From positions 359,918-423,917 of the forward strand of contig NZ_LT700191.1 of the NCBI RefSeq assembly GCF_900155425.1: a stretch of 64,000 nt of DNA. Reading direction: 5' to 3'. The DNA comes from Parabacteroides massiliensis (GTDB lineage: Bacteria > Bacteroidota > Bacteroidia > Bacteroidales > Tannerellaceae). Below are positions 34,982 through 43,366 of the stretch, one piece after another. Within the stretch, counting starts at the first letter, position 1; the number at the start of each line of letters is the position of its first letter. The notes beneath the pieces were generated by a model. The model saw only the letters and a list, made by a program, of their open reading frames with translations, was not told the origin of the DNA and made no database searches. The position numbers and the translations under genes are program-made.

Positions 34982-36997
34982 TCATTCGGCCACCGGGAAA
35001 GCGGAAATCCTCAACCTCGCTGCTCCCATAGGGACCAGAGTGATTTCGTCCAAACGGTCAGACTTGCGGGCGTTTTCGTATGGAAGGACTCCGCATAATC
35101 CATATTCGTCGATTTTCCAATCCGGGACCAAACGTCCTTGTGCCTTAAATTCCATCGGGACGGAAGAGAGGGTGAAAGGATTGTTGTCCGAAGGCCAGTT
35201 TTTACGTTGCAAAGTGACGGGCGACTGGACCTTCAACGCATAGTTCCATGGGCTCCCCGGCAGAATCTCAAATGTCGGCCATGCGGAGGCATCTGCTCCT
35301 TCCTGCCATTTGGAATCCCAAACGGCAGTCTCGGTACTGGGCATTTGCTTGTATTCTTCTTCTACTTTCAAGGACAGGGTAAGCGGGCCGTAATCGACAC
35401 TGACACTGTTCTTATTTACCTGCCACCGGCGAACGGCATATTCCATCGGAAGGTTCAAGACAACCTCGTCACCATCTTTCCATTCCCGTTCGATACAAGC
35501 ATATGTTCCGGGAGTGAGCTTCGCCTGCTGAGTTTTCCCGTTAATCTGAACAGAAGCATTTTTACACCAGGACGGGATACGGAGATAAAAGGGGAAAGAT
35601 ACGGTTTTCGGGGTTCCAACCGTGAAACGTGTCATTTCTTCAAACGGATAATTCGTCTGTTCATGCAAGGTGATTTCCGTTCCGTCGCCCACCTTTACAT
35701 TAGCCTTACAAGAATTATATAAAACGGCAGCCACCCCGTTGTCCGGTGTCGCCAATACCAAATGCTCGACATAATAGGGCCAGCCAAAGCCATGGTTGTG
35801 CTGGCAGCAACGACTGCTGAACGGGTTCATGGCCAGGAACGGGCCGGAGTTATCCAACCCCGGATGATGGTTGCGTGAATCGCTGATCGCCATATTCGGA
35901 CAAGTCAGATAACGAAGTGCCCGGTAATCCGGCATCAAAGAAGCCGGGTAGCTGTTGAACGCGACATCTTCGAGATGATCGGCCCAATAAGGATCGCCAC
36001 TGATCAGAAGCATGATCTCGTCGGAGGCCATCTGCTCCACAAAACCACAAGTCTCCGTTCCCTGCCGAGGATCGAAGAAACCGATACGGGCATTCTCGTC
36101 CGCCCCGAACATCCCGCCGGGGACCTGGCCGAAAGCACGGCGTATCAAACTTTGGACATTATAGCTGGCAGCCAACATGGCAGAGTCTTTTGTAAACAGA
36201 TAATAGGTGGCAGGTTCGCGGAAACACTGGGCGACATTCACATTGTGCCAGTTCGGAAGCTGAGTCGATTTTGTCCAGTCCGCCGTATTCCGGTGAATCT
36301 TTTCGGCAAGCGGAAGAAGCGACTCATCGCCCGTGCGGTTATACAGCCAGACCACACTCCAAAGATTATCTCCTCCGCGGCTGTTTTCCCAATAGCTGGA
36401 CAGAAAAGCATCATCGGGAACCGTTTGCAGATAATGACAATAGCGGGTCATAAAATCGATCACCCGATTATCGTTCGTATATTCATGATAGGATTGCATG
36501 ATCCAGAGAACGATCATGTTCGGCCAAAAATCCTGTTTACCGTTATTCAGATGCACCGGTCCGAAATTACCGTCCGTCCGCTGACTTGCCAGGATGGCTT
36601 CTATCCAGAAATTCGTCTCCTTCAACAAGGCCTCGTCTTTCAAGGCATACGCCATATTACCATAACCACGCAGCCAGTAGGGCACTTCTTCCCATCCCCA
36701 TTCGCCACCGTTCTTCAGCCAGGCATTGTTCCCTTTTTGCAGCCAGGCGCTAATCTCTCCCAGGTGACCGCAAAGCCCATCCTTCTGTAATTCGACCTGT
36801 CGCTTGATCCAGCCTTCCGGCTCAATGCTTCCGGCGGGCAGCTTGATAAATTGCAATGGTTGTAACGGAGCCCGGTTACTTACATAGTAGTCGTTGCGAG
36901 ATGCTGTGGACAAACGTTCCATCGTCCGGATCTCTTGCGTCTGCTTTCCGGCACACGATGCCAACAGAATTGAGAAAAGTAAAATCGTCTTTTTCAT
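34982..36997 (-). CDS. GH127-type beta-L-arabinofuranosidase-like protein (DUF1680)
   Basis: The 671-residue lipoprotein-like protein (signal MKKTILLFSILLASC) matches the DUF1680 group that includes GH127 and GH146 beta-L-arabinofuranosidases: LPAGSIEPEGWIKRQVELQ near residue 55, GYGNMAYALKDE near 110, and the (alpha/alpha)6 barrel followed by beta-sandwich domains. The segment ETCGFVEQMASDEIM and SRCCQHNHGFGWPYY hold Cys and Glu residues like those that coordinate zinc or act in catalysis in GH127. It ends only 70 bases from the toxin-antitoxin operator and probably belongs to the same glycan cluster. Confidence 0.8.
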   Translation of the reverse strand: MKKTILLFSILLASCAGKQTQEIRTMERLSTASRNDYYVSNRAPLQPLQFIKLPAGSIEPEGWIKRQVELQKDGLCGHLGEISAWLQKGNNAWLKNGGEWGWEEVPYWLRGYGNMAYALKDEALLKETNFWIEAILASQRTDGNFGPVHLNNGKQDFWPNMIVLWIMQSYHEYTNDNRVIDFMTRYCHYLQTVPDDAFLSSYWENSRGGDNLWSVVWLYNRTGDESLLPLAEKIHRNTADWTKSTQLPNWHNVNVAQCFREPATYYLFTKDSAMLAASYNVQSLIRRAFGQVPGGMFGADENARIGFFDPRQGTETCGFVEQMASDEIMLLISGDPYWADHLEDVAFNSYPASLMPDYRALRYLTCPNMAISDSRNHHPGLDNSGPFLAMNPFSSRCCQHNHGFGWPYYVEHLVLATPDNGVAAVLYNSCKANVKVGDGTEITLHEQTNYPFEEMTRFTVGTPKTVSFPFYLRIPSWCKNASVQINGKTQQAKLTPGTYACIEREWKDGDEVVLNLPMEYAVRRWQVNKNSVSVDYGPLTLSLKVEEEYKQMPSTETAVWDSKWQEGADASAWPTFEILPGSPWNYALKVQSPVTLQRKNWPSDNNPFTLSSVPMEFKAQGRLVPDWKIDEYGLCGVLPYENARKSDRLDEITLVPMGAARLRISAFPVAE

Positions 36998-37076
36998 TTT
37001 TATCAGATTTATTGGGCAAAGGAAAGAACTCAGGCTGAAAAAAACGATAAGGGATCAATCAAAAACATATAAAAAT

Positions 37077-37115
37077 CGTTCTACCACCTTCTCCCGATGG
37101 AAAAGTGGTAGAACG
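37077..37115 (-). terminator. Intrinsic terminator after the small membrane protein gene
   Basis: CGTTCTACCAC pairs perfectly with GTGGTAGAACG (11 bp). On the reverse strand the stem is followed by ATTTTTATATG. It ends the ApbE-oxidoreductase-membrane protein operon and separates it from the GH127-type gene. Confidence 0.75.
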
Positions 37116-37158
37116 ACCTTACACTTTCAGCTGCTTTTCTTCCAAGAGAAAAGCAAGA

Positions 37159-37395
37159 TCATTTTCTTAACTGCCGTATGCCGTAATACAACAGGCGAAG
37201 TACGACCGACAACCCGTAAAAGCCACATGTGATGAGCAGCATCCACGGTAATTGTGTCCAAAGTTCGGACCAACTTGTACCGTATGCAATGATAGAAACG
37301 ATATTCATCAGATAAGCAAGCACGATACAAACACAGAATATCTTAATTTCCGTTTTTTGTCTCTTTACAGATAATACGATGTCTTTCATACTCAT
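37159..37395 (-). CDS. Small membrane protein, unknown function
   Basis: The 78-residue protein has two hydrophobic segments (about residues 17-37 and 48-67) and a basic C-terminus. I do not recognise a named family. Its ATG overlaps the stop of the oxidoreductase gene by four bases and a terminator follows, so it is very likely a real last gene of that operon. Confidence 0.65.
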   Translation of the reverse strand: MSMKDIVLSVKRQKTEIKIFCVCIVLAYLMNIVSIIAYGTSWSELWTQLPWMLLITCGFYGLSVVLRLLYYGIRQLRK

Positions 37396-38714
37396 GCGAA
37401 ATTTAGATACGGTATTTTATATTCATCCGGGAAAGTAATCACCCGTCCTTCATCAATCGCCTGCAAACCCAACAGCCCCAAGACAGAAGAATAATAAGCC
37501 TCTTCTACCAAATCAGGAACCGGTTTACCGGTAATGGCCGCTTCACAAAAAGCCGTAACCAGCTCGACGGAGCCGTCTCCGGATGCTCCGACCGAGGACT
37601 GCCCGCTGATGCTCGTCACTTTATCCATGATCAGATGTCCCTTGTTTACCGATGCGGTTTCCGGCACCCAGCTCGGACCGGCGAATGAAACATTATCGAA
37701 GATCTGATGCTCGATCTGATTGATCAGCTGCATGATTCCGGGAGCAGGTTCGACATCCTCAAAATAATATTTTCCCTTTTCCGGTTCCATCGTTCCCTTA
37801 CTTCCCAGAATTTCCTCTTCAAGGCCGTAAAACTTATTGGCGATCATGGATTCGTACGTCATCTTCACACCGTTCGGATAATGATAAATCAGGTTGATGC
37901 TGTCATACACTTCGCGGCCATCCTTCCAATAGACGATATCTCCCATACCGGCCACCTTTTCGGGTAGCATCCGGAGCGCCCAGTTTCCGACCTGCAACTG
38001 ATGGGTAGCCAGTTCCGTCACCAAACCGCATGAATATTCCTTATATAAACGCCAATTGATCTTACGCTCCAAGTCGGGAGATGGGACGGGACGGCGCCAG
38101 TCGTTATTACGGAACCAATACGCCCGTATCGAATTGATCTCGCCCAACAATCCGGCATGGATCATTTCCATGGCCTTTATATATTTCGGATCATACAAGC
38201 GTTGCTGGCCTATAAACATCACTTTGCCGGATTCTTTAAATACATTATACATATCCAGGCAATCCGAACAGGTCATCGCCATTGATTTCTCGCAGAACGT
38301 ATGCTTGCCCGCATGCAACGCGTCTATTGTGATATGTGCATGTTCATACAACGGGGTTGCGATCATGACAGCCTGTACATCTTTGTCTTCCAAAAGTTTC
38401 CGGTAGTCGTCATACGTCTTGGCTTTCGGATAGAGAGCCGAAGCCTCTTTCAGATGGGGAGGATAATTATCACACAAGGCTACCACATCGGCATACGGTA
38501 TTGTCTTCAGATTATTCAGGTGGTACTGCCCGCGTGAACCTGTACCGATAAATCCGATCCGTACTTTTTCCTTTGCGATCTGTACCTTATCGTCGGCACT
38601 ACAGGACTGCAACCAGGGAAATGCAGAAAGCAGCGCACCGCCTCCGCCAATCATTCCCAGCTCCTTGAAGAAGCCCCGTCGGCTTAAATTGACTGAATTC
38701 TCATCATTTTTCAT
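37392..38714 (-). CDS. Gfo/Idh/MocA family oxidoreductase with Tat-type signal
   Basis: The 440-residue protein starts with a twin-arginine signal (NLSRRGFFKELGMIGGGGAL) followed by a hydrophobic stretch and a Cys. The NAD-binding Rossmann motif is RIGFIGTGSRGQYHL (about residue 52), and TFCEKSMAMT matches the EKP-type catalytic segment with Ser in place of Pro. Exported members of this family occur in Bacteroidota sugar-utilisation clusters and are sometimes cofactor-bound glycosidases rather than dehydrogenases. It overlaps apbE by four bases and the small membrane protein gene by four. Confidence 0.85.
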   Translation of the reverse strand: MKNDENSVNLSRRGFFKELGMIGGGGALLSAFPWLQSCSADDKVQIAKEKVRIGFIGTGSRGQYHLNNLKTIPYADVVALCDNYPPHLKEASALYPKAKTYDDYRKLLEDKDVQAVMIATPLYEHAHITIDALHAGKHTFCEKSMAMTCSDCLDMYNVFKESGKVMFIGQQRLYDPKYIKAMEMIHAGLLGEINSIRAYWFRNNDWRRPVPSPDLERKINWRLYKEYSCGLVTELATHQLQVGNWALRMLPEKVAGMGDIVYWKDGREVYDSINLIYHYPNGVKMTYESMIANKFYGLEEEILGSKGTMEPEKGKYYFEDVEPAPGIMQLINQIEHQIFDNVSFAGPSWVPETASVNKGHLIMDKVTSISGQSSVGASGDGSVELVTAFCEAAITGKPVPDLVEEAYYSSVLGLLGLQAIDEGRVITFPDEYKIPYLNFA

Positions 38715-39517
38715 AACTTATATACATGTTTTTCATAAATATCAAAATGAGATGCGATTACCGGGATACGTTCATCATCGGCAATCATAAAGGCTGTTGT
38801 CAGAATCTCCGCCACGACCGGATCTTTTGCCACAACCGACACCATTTTCTTTTCATCCACGAATGTTCCCGTATGCGGGTTCACAATGTGGCGCGGATGG
38901 GAAGGCATATTTCCCGATGTCGATAGCGAACTGTCACACAATTTCAAATCGGCAATCCGCTCCTTCGTAAACGGATTGTCAAGGCCAACCGGCCAATATT
39001 CGCCGCACGGATGCGTACCGACCGCCAGAACCGAACTATTTCCGAAATTAATAAGGGCCTTTGCGATTCCGTTCTCTTCCAACAATTCCCGTATTTTTGC
39101 AAGCGCATATCCTTTCCCGTACCCGCCGAGATCGATGTGTAAAGATTCGGAAAAGAAAAAAATACTTTTATCTTCCTCCGTCAACAATACCTGGTTGAAT
39201 CCCTGCAAAGTTATATCAAAATATCCTTCCGTCAATTCATTATAGCGCTTGCAGTCCTGCAATATCTCCCAAAGTTCTTCTCCCACCGTCACCGGATAAT
39301 GTCCGGCTTCCCGGTTAACAAACGAGACTTCGCTCTCCGGATCGAACCGGTTCAGCATCTTATCCAGCCGCCGCACTTCCGATTCGATCTTTTCCCAGAC
39401 CGTACCAAGAAGACGGGGGTCGCCACCGACCATCAAGATGTCGAACTGCGTTCCCATCACCGACGACATAGATCCATGGAAAAGCCCGGAAGCCGCATAG
39501 TAGTTAGAATAAGACAT
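38711..39517 (-). CDS. apbE: FAD:protein FMN transferase
   Basis: From ATG 39517 the protein is 268 residues. It shows FDPESEVSFVNREAG, the flavin-binding core HIDLGGYGKGYALAKI (about residue 130) and a HPRHIVNPHTG segment, all ApbE signatures. The family attaches FMN to Thr/Ser of exported redox proteins. A longer frame from 39625 exists, but its first 36 residues look non-coding and lie upstream of a -7 box at 39571-39578. No obvious signal peptide remains, so its location is unclear. Its target is not visible here. Confidence 0.88.
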   Translation of the reverse strand: MSYSNYYAASGLFHGSMSSVMGTQFDILMVGGDPRLLGTVWEKIESEVRRLDKMLNRFDPESEVSFVNREAGHYPVTVGEELWEILQDCKRYNELTEGYFDITLQGFNQVLLTEEDKSIFFFSESLHIDLGGYGKGYALAKIRELLEENGIAKALINFGNSSVLAVGTHPCGEYWPVGLDNPFTKERIADLKLCDSSLSTSGNMPSHPRHIVNPHTGTFVDEKKMVSVVAKDPVVAEILTTAFMIADDERIPVIASHFDIYEKHVYKL

Positions 39518-39570
39518 AAGCCATTTGTTATTTTTACACGGTACATAAAGAGGTGTGCGTACACACGTTG

Positions 39571-39600
39571 CAAATATAGGGGATTTGTTCGTTTCGCAAG
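39571..39600 (-). promoter_or_regulatory. Predicted promoter of the apbE operon
   Basis: On the reverse strand TATATTTG (39571-39578) has TTG upstream (39597-39599) at 18-base spacing. The start at 39517 lies about 50 bases downstream. Confidence 0.5.
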
Positions 39601-39603
39601 TAG

Positions 39604-39639
39604 AATTAGGCAACCTTTTTCTCAAAAGGTTGCCTAATT
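39604..39639 (-). terminator. Perfect 16-bp hairpin after the BF3164-like gene
   Basis: AATTAGGCAACCTTTT and AAAAGGTTGCCTAATT are perfect complements around a 4-base loop. It lies between the stop of the BF3164-like gene and the apbE promoter. It lacks a clear T-run, so termination is likely but not certain. Confidence 0.6.
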
Positions 39640-39663
39640 AGCGTTTATTTTCGTTTAAAACAT

Positions 39664-40665
39664 TTACAACTCAACCTTAGCCAAACAGAATTCCGGATTC
39701 ACAACAATGGCATAAACATCGTTTCCGCCCGGCGTTGCCCCGATTCGGAGCGTAGGCATCTTTAAATCCTGTATTTGCAGGAGATTCCCTTCATAATCAT
39801 ATACAAAGATGGTTTTCGGAAGCTTCGTCTCGTCCCGGCCGATAGTCGATTCGTCAACCGGGTCCGTTTTATAGTCGCGTTGCAACGTGACTATATAATC
39901 TTTTGTCCATACGACTTGGGCCATATTCATTTTTGTCATATCCGGTTTGATCTTATTTCCGGTTTGCCGGTAAGTTTGTTCTCCCCTTTTTTCCCACAAA
40001 AGTTCAAAATTATCTCCTTTCTTTTGATAAGCCGCCATATAATTAATGTTGAACGGAGCGTAAAGCAGCAATCCTTTATCCGGCTGATAAGCCAAAGTTC
40101 CCTGCACTACATCGAACAAGTTTTCTATTTCTTCCTCAAACAACGGTTTACCGAAATGCTTTCCTTTATAAAGAAACGATTGCGCATTCATCGGATCGAA
40201 AGCAAGCAAATCCTCAGGTGTGACGGCGATCAGCGGCATTTTTCTAACAGTTTCTTTTTCTTCTTGCTTGAGTAAAGCCGGACGGCCCAATTTCAAGTTG
40301 TCCATCGAATAGGTATGCAACTGGTTCTTGTTGATATCACCCACCAGAAGCAAGTCGTTGTCAGCCACACAATATGTTGCCATCGAAAACTCTCCGGGAG
40401 CTTGCCCACGCCGGACACATTTGCCTATCTCCTTATAACTCTTTTTATCAATTATATGCGCTTGTTCTTCTTCTCCGAACGGATCCGTCCAGATCAAATA
40501 ATTGTCCGAGACGAATACTTCGCCGGGAAAATCCGTGGTGATATCATCATAAACAATCGTAACAGCCGCATCTTTATACACCACCTCATGCGCCGATGGA
40601 GAACAAGAGACAAACAAAACGGTATAAATCGCCAAAAGAAGAGAATGGAAATAGATTTTTTTCAT
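39664..40665 (-). CDS. BF3164-like lipoprotein (six-bladed propeller type)
   Basis: From ATG 40665 the protein is 333 residues with a lipoprotein signal (LLAIYTVLFVSCS). The body resembles the BF3164-like group of TolB-type propeller lipoproteins: GKCVRRGQAPGEFSMATY near residue 80 is the most typical stretch. Function is unknown; such proteins sit on the periplasmic or cell surface side. An ATG at 40716 lies upstream of the -7 box at 40695-40702, so the later start is preferred. Confidence 0.75.
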   Translation of the reverse strand: MKKIYFHSLLLAIYTVLFVSCSPSAHEVVYKDAAVTIVYDDITTDFPGEVFVSDNYLIWTDPFGEEEQAHIIDKKSYKEIGKCVRRGQAPGEFSMATYCVADNDLLLVGDINKNQLHTYSMDNLKLGRPALLKQEEKETVRKMPLIAVTPEDLLAFDPMNAQSFLYKGKHFGKPLFEEEIENLFDVVQGTLAYQPDKGLLLYAPFNINYMAAYQKKGDNFELLWEKRGEQTYRQTGNKIKPDMTKMNMAQVVWTKDYIVTLQRDYKTDPVDESTIGRDETKLPKTIFVYDYEGNLLQIQDLKMPTLRIGATPGGNDVYAIVVNPEFCLAKVEL

Positions 40666-40694
40666 AACGTTGAACTTTAATTGTTGATTAGCAA

Positions 40695-40702
40695 CAAATA
40701 TA
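40695..40702 (-). promoter_or_regulatory. Predicted -7 box of the BF3164-like gene
   Basis: TATATTTG on the reverse strand, about 30 bases before the ATG at 40665. No -33 box is evident. Confidence 0.45.
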
Positions 40703-41069
40703 CTTCTTTTTTCCATGGATCACCCTATAGCTGTCATGTATGAACTTATTGTCTTTTTTTGACCTTATTGTAATAAACGCATGAATACCCATTGGTCCAA
40801 ATCGAAACAGCCTGGCATATATTTTGCTTTTCTATCCCGTTTATTTCAAATTACCCTTGCATGTAATATTTTTTAATAAACACATAAATCTGCAACCAAC
40901 TAAATATCAACGACATAATCATTTATTGGTTTTCAGGAGGGCATATTGTATTTTTCTACTTGAAAAACAGGTTTTATCGCGCATCAAAAAAGTTGCCTAT
41001 CAAGATCATTTTGATGTTGCCGACGCTGAAAAAAGGAACCTGCCATTCGTTTATTACAAGATAAACGCT
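40703..41069. other. Long intergenic region
   Basis: This AT-rich region separates divergent genes. It contains an open frame at 40824-41084, but its composition and lack of a start context do not look like a gene. I see no strong hairpin or repeat in it. Confidence 0.35.
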
Positions 41070-41077
41070 TACATTTG
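41070..41077 (+). promoter_or_regulatory. Predicted -7 box of the DUF3298 gene
   Basis: TACATTTG lies 26 bases before the start codon at 41103. Confidence 0.45.
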
Positions 41078-41102
41078 CATTTAAAAGTATTATCTAAAAT
41101 CT

Positions 41103-41966
41103 ATGACTCCTATGAGTACACAAATAAGCAAAAGCCTGATGGCGCTTTTCTTTTTAGGAATGATCGTAGCCGGTTGCAACACCAACACCAAGCAAACGGC
41201 CGATAATGACATCAAATTTGATTCTATCCGGGTGGATAGGACCTACCATCTGCTGGATAATCCTGATAACCCCAATTGCAACCTGCAATTGAACTTCACC
41301 TATCCCACCCAATTTCCCGATAAAGAGATTCTGAAAAAGATACAGAATGACTTCGTCCTCGCCTACTTCGGCGAGAATTACGAGGGCCTGCCTCCCGAAG
41401 AGGCGGTCGCCAAGTACACGGAAGATTATCTGAACAACTATAAAGAACTGGAAACCGATTTCAAGACGGAGTTGGAAAAGAAAGACGATCTGCCGGTCGG
41501 AGCCTGGTTCTCTTATTTCGAAATGTCGTCGGATGAAATCGCCTACAACCAGAATAACATCCTAAGTTATACCGTAAGTTTTGAAAACTATACAGGCGGT
41601 GCACACGGTTCGCATGCTTACAACAACCATGTGATCAACCTGAAAACAGGCAATGCGATCACGGAAGAAGATATTTTCATCGAAAACTTCCAGGATAGCC
41701 TCGCACAGATATTAATCGATCATATAGCCAAACAAAACAAGGTGGAAAATCCGAAAGACCTGGAAAACATCGGTTTCTTCAGTGTCGAGGAAATCTTCCC
41801 GAACGGAAATTTCCTGGTCGATGGAGACGGTATCACATACACCTTTAATGAATATGAGATCGCCGCCTACGTGGTAAGAGAAACAAACGTATTCTTGCCT
41901 TACGCGGAAATCCAATATCTATTGAAGAAAGACAGTCCGATATATCAATTGACAATTGAGAATTGA
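41103..41966 (+). CDS. DUF3298-domain lipoprotein
   Basis: The 287-residue protein has a lipoprotein signal ending in the lipobox IVAGC (Cys about residue 23). The second half shows VSFENYTGGAHGSHAYNNHV, the hallmark of DUF3298 proteins related to the extracytoplasmic part of RsiV, with VINLKTGNAITEEDIF following. Its last codons (QLTIEN) and stop are encoded by a TTGACAATTGAGAATTGA repeat. ATG 41112 (MSTQIS) is an alternative start. The role is unknown. Confidence 0.8.
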   Translation: MTPMSTQISKSLMALFFLGMIVAGCNTNTKQTADNDIKFDSIRVDRTYHLLDNPDNPNCNLQLNFTYPTQFPDKEILKKIQNDFVLAYFGENYEGLPPEEAVAKYTEDYLNNYKELETDFKTELEKKDDLPVGAWFSYFEMSSDEIAYNQNNILSYTVSFENYTGGAHGSHAYNNHVINLKTGNAITEEDIFIENFQDSLAQILIDHIAKQNKVENPKDLENIGFFSVEEIFPNGNFLVDGDGITYTFNEYEIAAYVVRETNVFLPYAEIQYLLKKDSPIYQLTIEN

Positions 41967-42062
41967 CAATTTAAATATAATAAAAATCCTATACATATAT
42001 CTATGGATAACAACGCAACACTTCTCCCCCAATTATCAATTGTCAATTCTCAATTGTCAATT
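41947..42062 (+). repeat. 25-bp perfect inverted repeat spanning the DUF3298-rsmG junction
   Basis: The arms 41947-41971 and 42038-42062 (built from AATTGACAATTGAGAATT units and their complement) are perfect reverse complements over 25 bases. The 66-base loop holds the rsmG start codon. The left arm includes the end and stop of the upstream gene; the right arm encodes RsmG residues about 12-20. Confidence 0.8.
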
Positions 42063-42674
42063 CTAAAGAACTATTTTCCGGAACTGACCGATACACAAAA
42101 GGAACAGATAGAAGCCTTGTTTGATTTATATTCAGACTGGAATTCCAAAATCAATGTTATTTCACGCAAAGATATAGAGAATCTGTACCTGCACCACGTG
42201 CTCCATTCGTTAGGCATCTTGAAGATGCTGAAATTCAAAGAAGGATCGAATATCATGGATATCGGTACGGGAGGAGGTTTTCCCGGCATACCTCTTGCGA
42301 TCCTGCTTCCCGAAGTAGAGTTCCATCTGGTAGACAGTATCGGAAAAAAGATCAAAGTCGGACAAGCCGTAGCCGAAGCGATCGGCCTGAAAAACGTCAC
42401 CTTCCGCCATTGTCGCGCCGAAGAGGAAAAACAATTATTCGACTTTGTCGTGAGCCGCGCCGTCATGCCGCTGGCCGATCTGGTAAAAATTGCTCGTAAG
42501 AATATAAAAAAGGAACAACAAAATGCACTTCCTAATGGTTTGATTTGCTTGAAGGGAGGAGAGTTGCAGCATGAAATATTGCCATTCCGCAAACAAGCTG
42601 TCAGCCTCAACCTGAGTGACCATTTTAAAGAAGAATTTTTCCAAACTAAAAAAGTTGTTTACGTACCGTTATGA
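42003..42674 (+). CDS. rsmG: 16S rRNA (guanine(527)-N(7))-methyltransferase RsmG
   Basis: The 223-residue enzyme methylates G527 of 16S rRNA with SAM. Typical motifs are SDWNSKINVISRKDIENLY, HHVLHSLGIL, the SAM motif IMDIGTGGGFPGIPLAI, and VSRAVMPLADLV. The first 20 residues (including QLSIVNSQLSIL) are not family sequence: they are encoded by a junction repeat, and the conserved part begins about KNYFPELT. No later Met exists nearby, so the extension is probably translated. The stop overlaps the next ATG (ATGA). Confidence 0.92.
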   Translation: MDNNATLLPQLSIVNSQLSILKNYFPELTDTQKEQIEALFDLYSDWNSKINVISRKDIENLYLHHVLHSLGILKMLKFKEGSNIMDIGTGGGFPGIPLAILLPEVEFHLVDSIGKKIKVGQAVAEAIGLKNVTFRHCRAEEEKQLFDFVVSRAVMPLADLVKIARKNIKKEQQNALPNGLICLKGGELQHEILPFRKQAVSLNLSDHFKEEFFQTKKVVYVPL

Positions 42675-43309
42675 TTACTATAAAATCGTTCGAGTTCAAT
42701 TATTTCCAGGAAAACACATTCCTGCTATATGATGAGACACGCGAAGCCGTGCTGATCGATTGCGGTTGCTGTCGCAAGGAAGAGGAAAAGGAACTAACCG
42801 ACTTTATCCTTGAGAACAAATTGACATTAAAACATTTGCTCTGCACGCATCTGCATGTGGACCATGTATTCGGAAATGGTTTTATCCATAAGACATACGG
42901 TTTGGGCCCCGAAGCGAACAAGCTTGATGTAGAAAAACTGCCCTCTCCGGACGAACAAGCCAAGCTGTTCGGGCTCCGTCAGCATGTCGAGAACGTTCCG
43001 ATTGAAAAATATATCGTAGGAGGCGAAATCATCAAGTTCGGCACATCCGAACTTCAAGTGCTGACCGTTCCCGGACATTCGCCCGGAAGTGTCGCTTTCT
43101 ATAACCAAAAGAACGGTTTTGCGATTGTCGGCGATGCATTGTTTGCCGGGAGCATCGGCCGTACGGATCTCTGGGGAGGGAACCAGGAAGTATTGGTTGC
43201 CGCCATCCGGGACAAGCTCCTCTCGCTTCCCGACGAGACAATAATCTATCCGGGACACGGACCGGAGACAAGAGTCATTGATGAGAAGTTTAATAACCCC
43301 TATTTATAA
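42671..43309 (+). CDS. MBL-fold metallo-hydrolase (glyoxalase II-like)
   Basis: The 212-residue protein carries the metal-binding CTHLHVDHVFG (THxHxDH, about residue 57), VPGHSPGSVAFY, a bridging Asp in IVGDALFAGSIGRTD and a late His in IIYPGHGPET. This is the YcbL/GloB-like hydrolase pattern. Substrate is unknown, likely a thioester. Translational coupling to rsmG is suggested by a four-base overlap. Confidence 0.88.
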   Translation: MITIKSFEFNYFQENTFLLYDETREAVLIDCGCCRKEEEKELTDFILENKLTLKHLLCTHLHVDHVFGNGFIHKTYGLGPEANKLDVEKLPSPDEQAKLFGLRQHVENVPIEKYIVGGEIIKFGTSELQVLTVPGHSPGSVAFYNQKNGFAIVGDALFAGSIGRTDLWGGNQEVLVAAIRDKLLSLPDETIIYPGHGPETRVIDEKFNNPYL

Positions 43310-43366
43310 TTGACAACTAAGAAAAAATTCAGAAATCATAATTCATAATTCATAAATCATAATATT
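43310..43366 (+). repeat. AT-rich junction repeats before gcvP
   Basis: TTGACAACTAAG follows directly on the stop of the metallo-hydrolase gene, and tandem CATAATT/CATAAAT words (about 43335-43362) run up to the gcvP ATG. The same order of word types occurs before the GH2 gene at 27106. Confidence 0.6.

Noticed and set aside
39518-39625. An N-terminal extension of ApbE from 39625.
   Set aside because: It crosses the predicted promoter and reads as non-coding sequence.
40824-41084. An 86-codon plus-strand frame in the gap before the DUF3298 gene.
   Set aside because: No start context, unusual composition, and it runs through the -7 box of the next gene.
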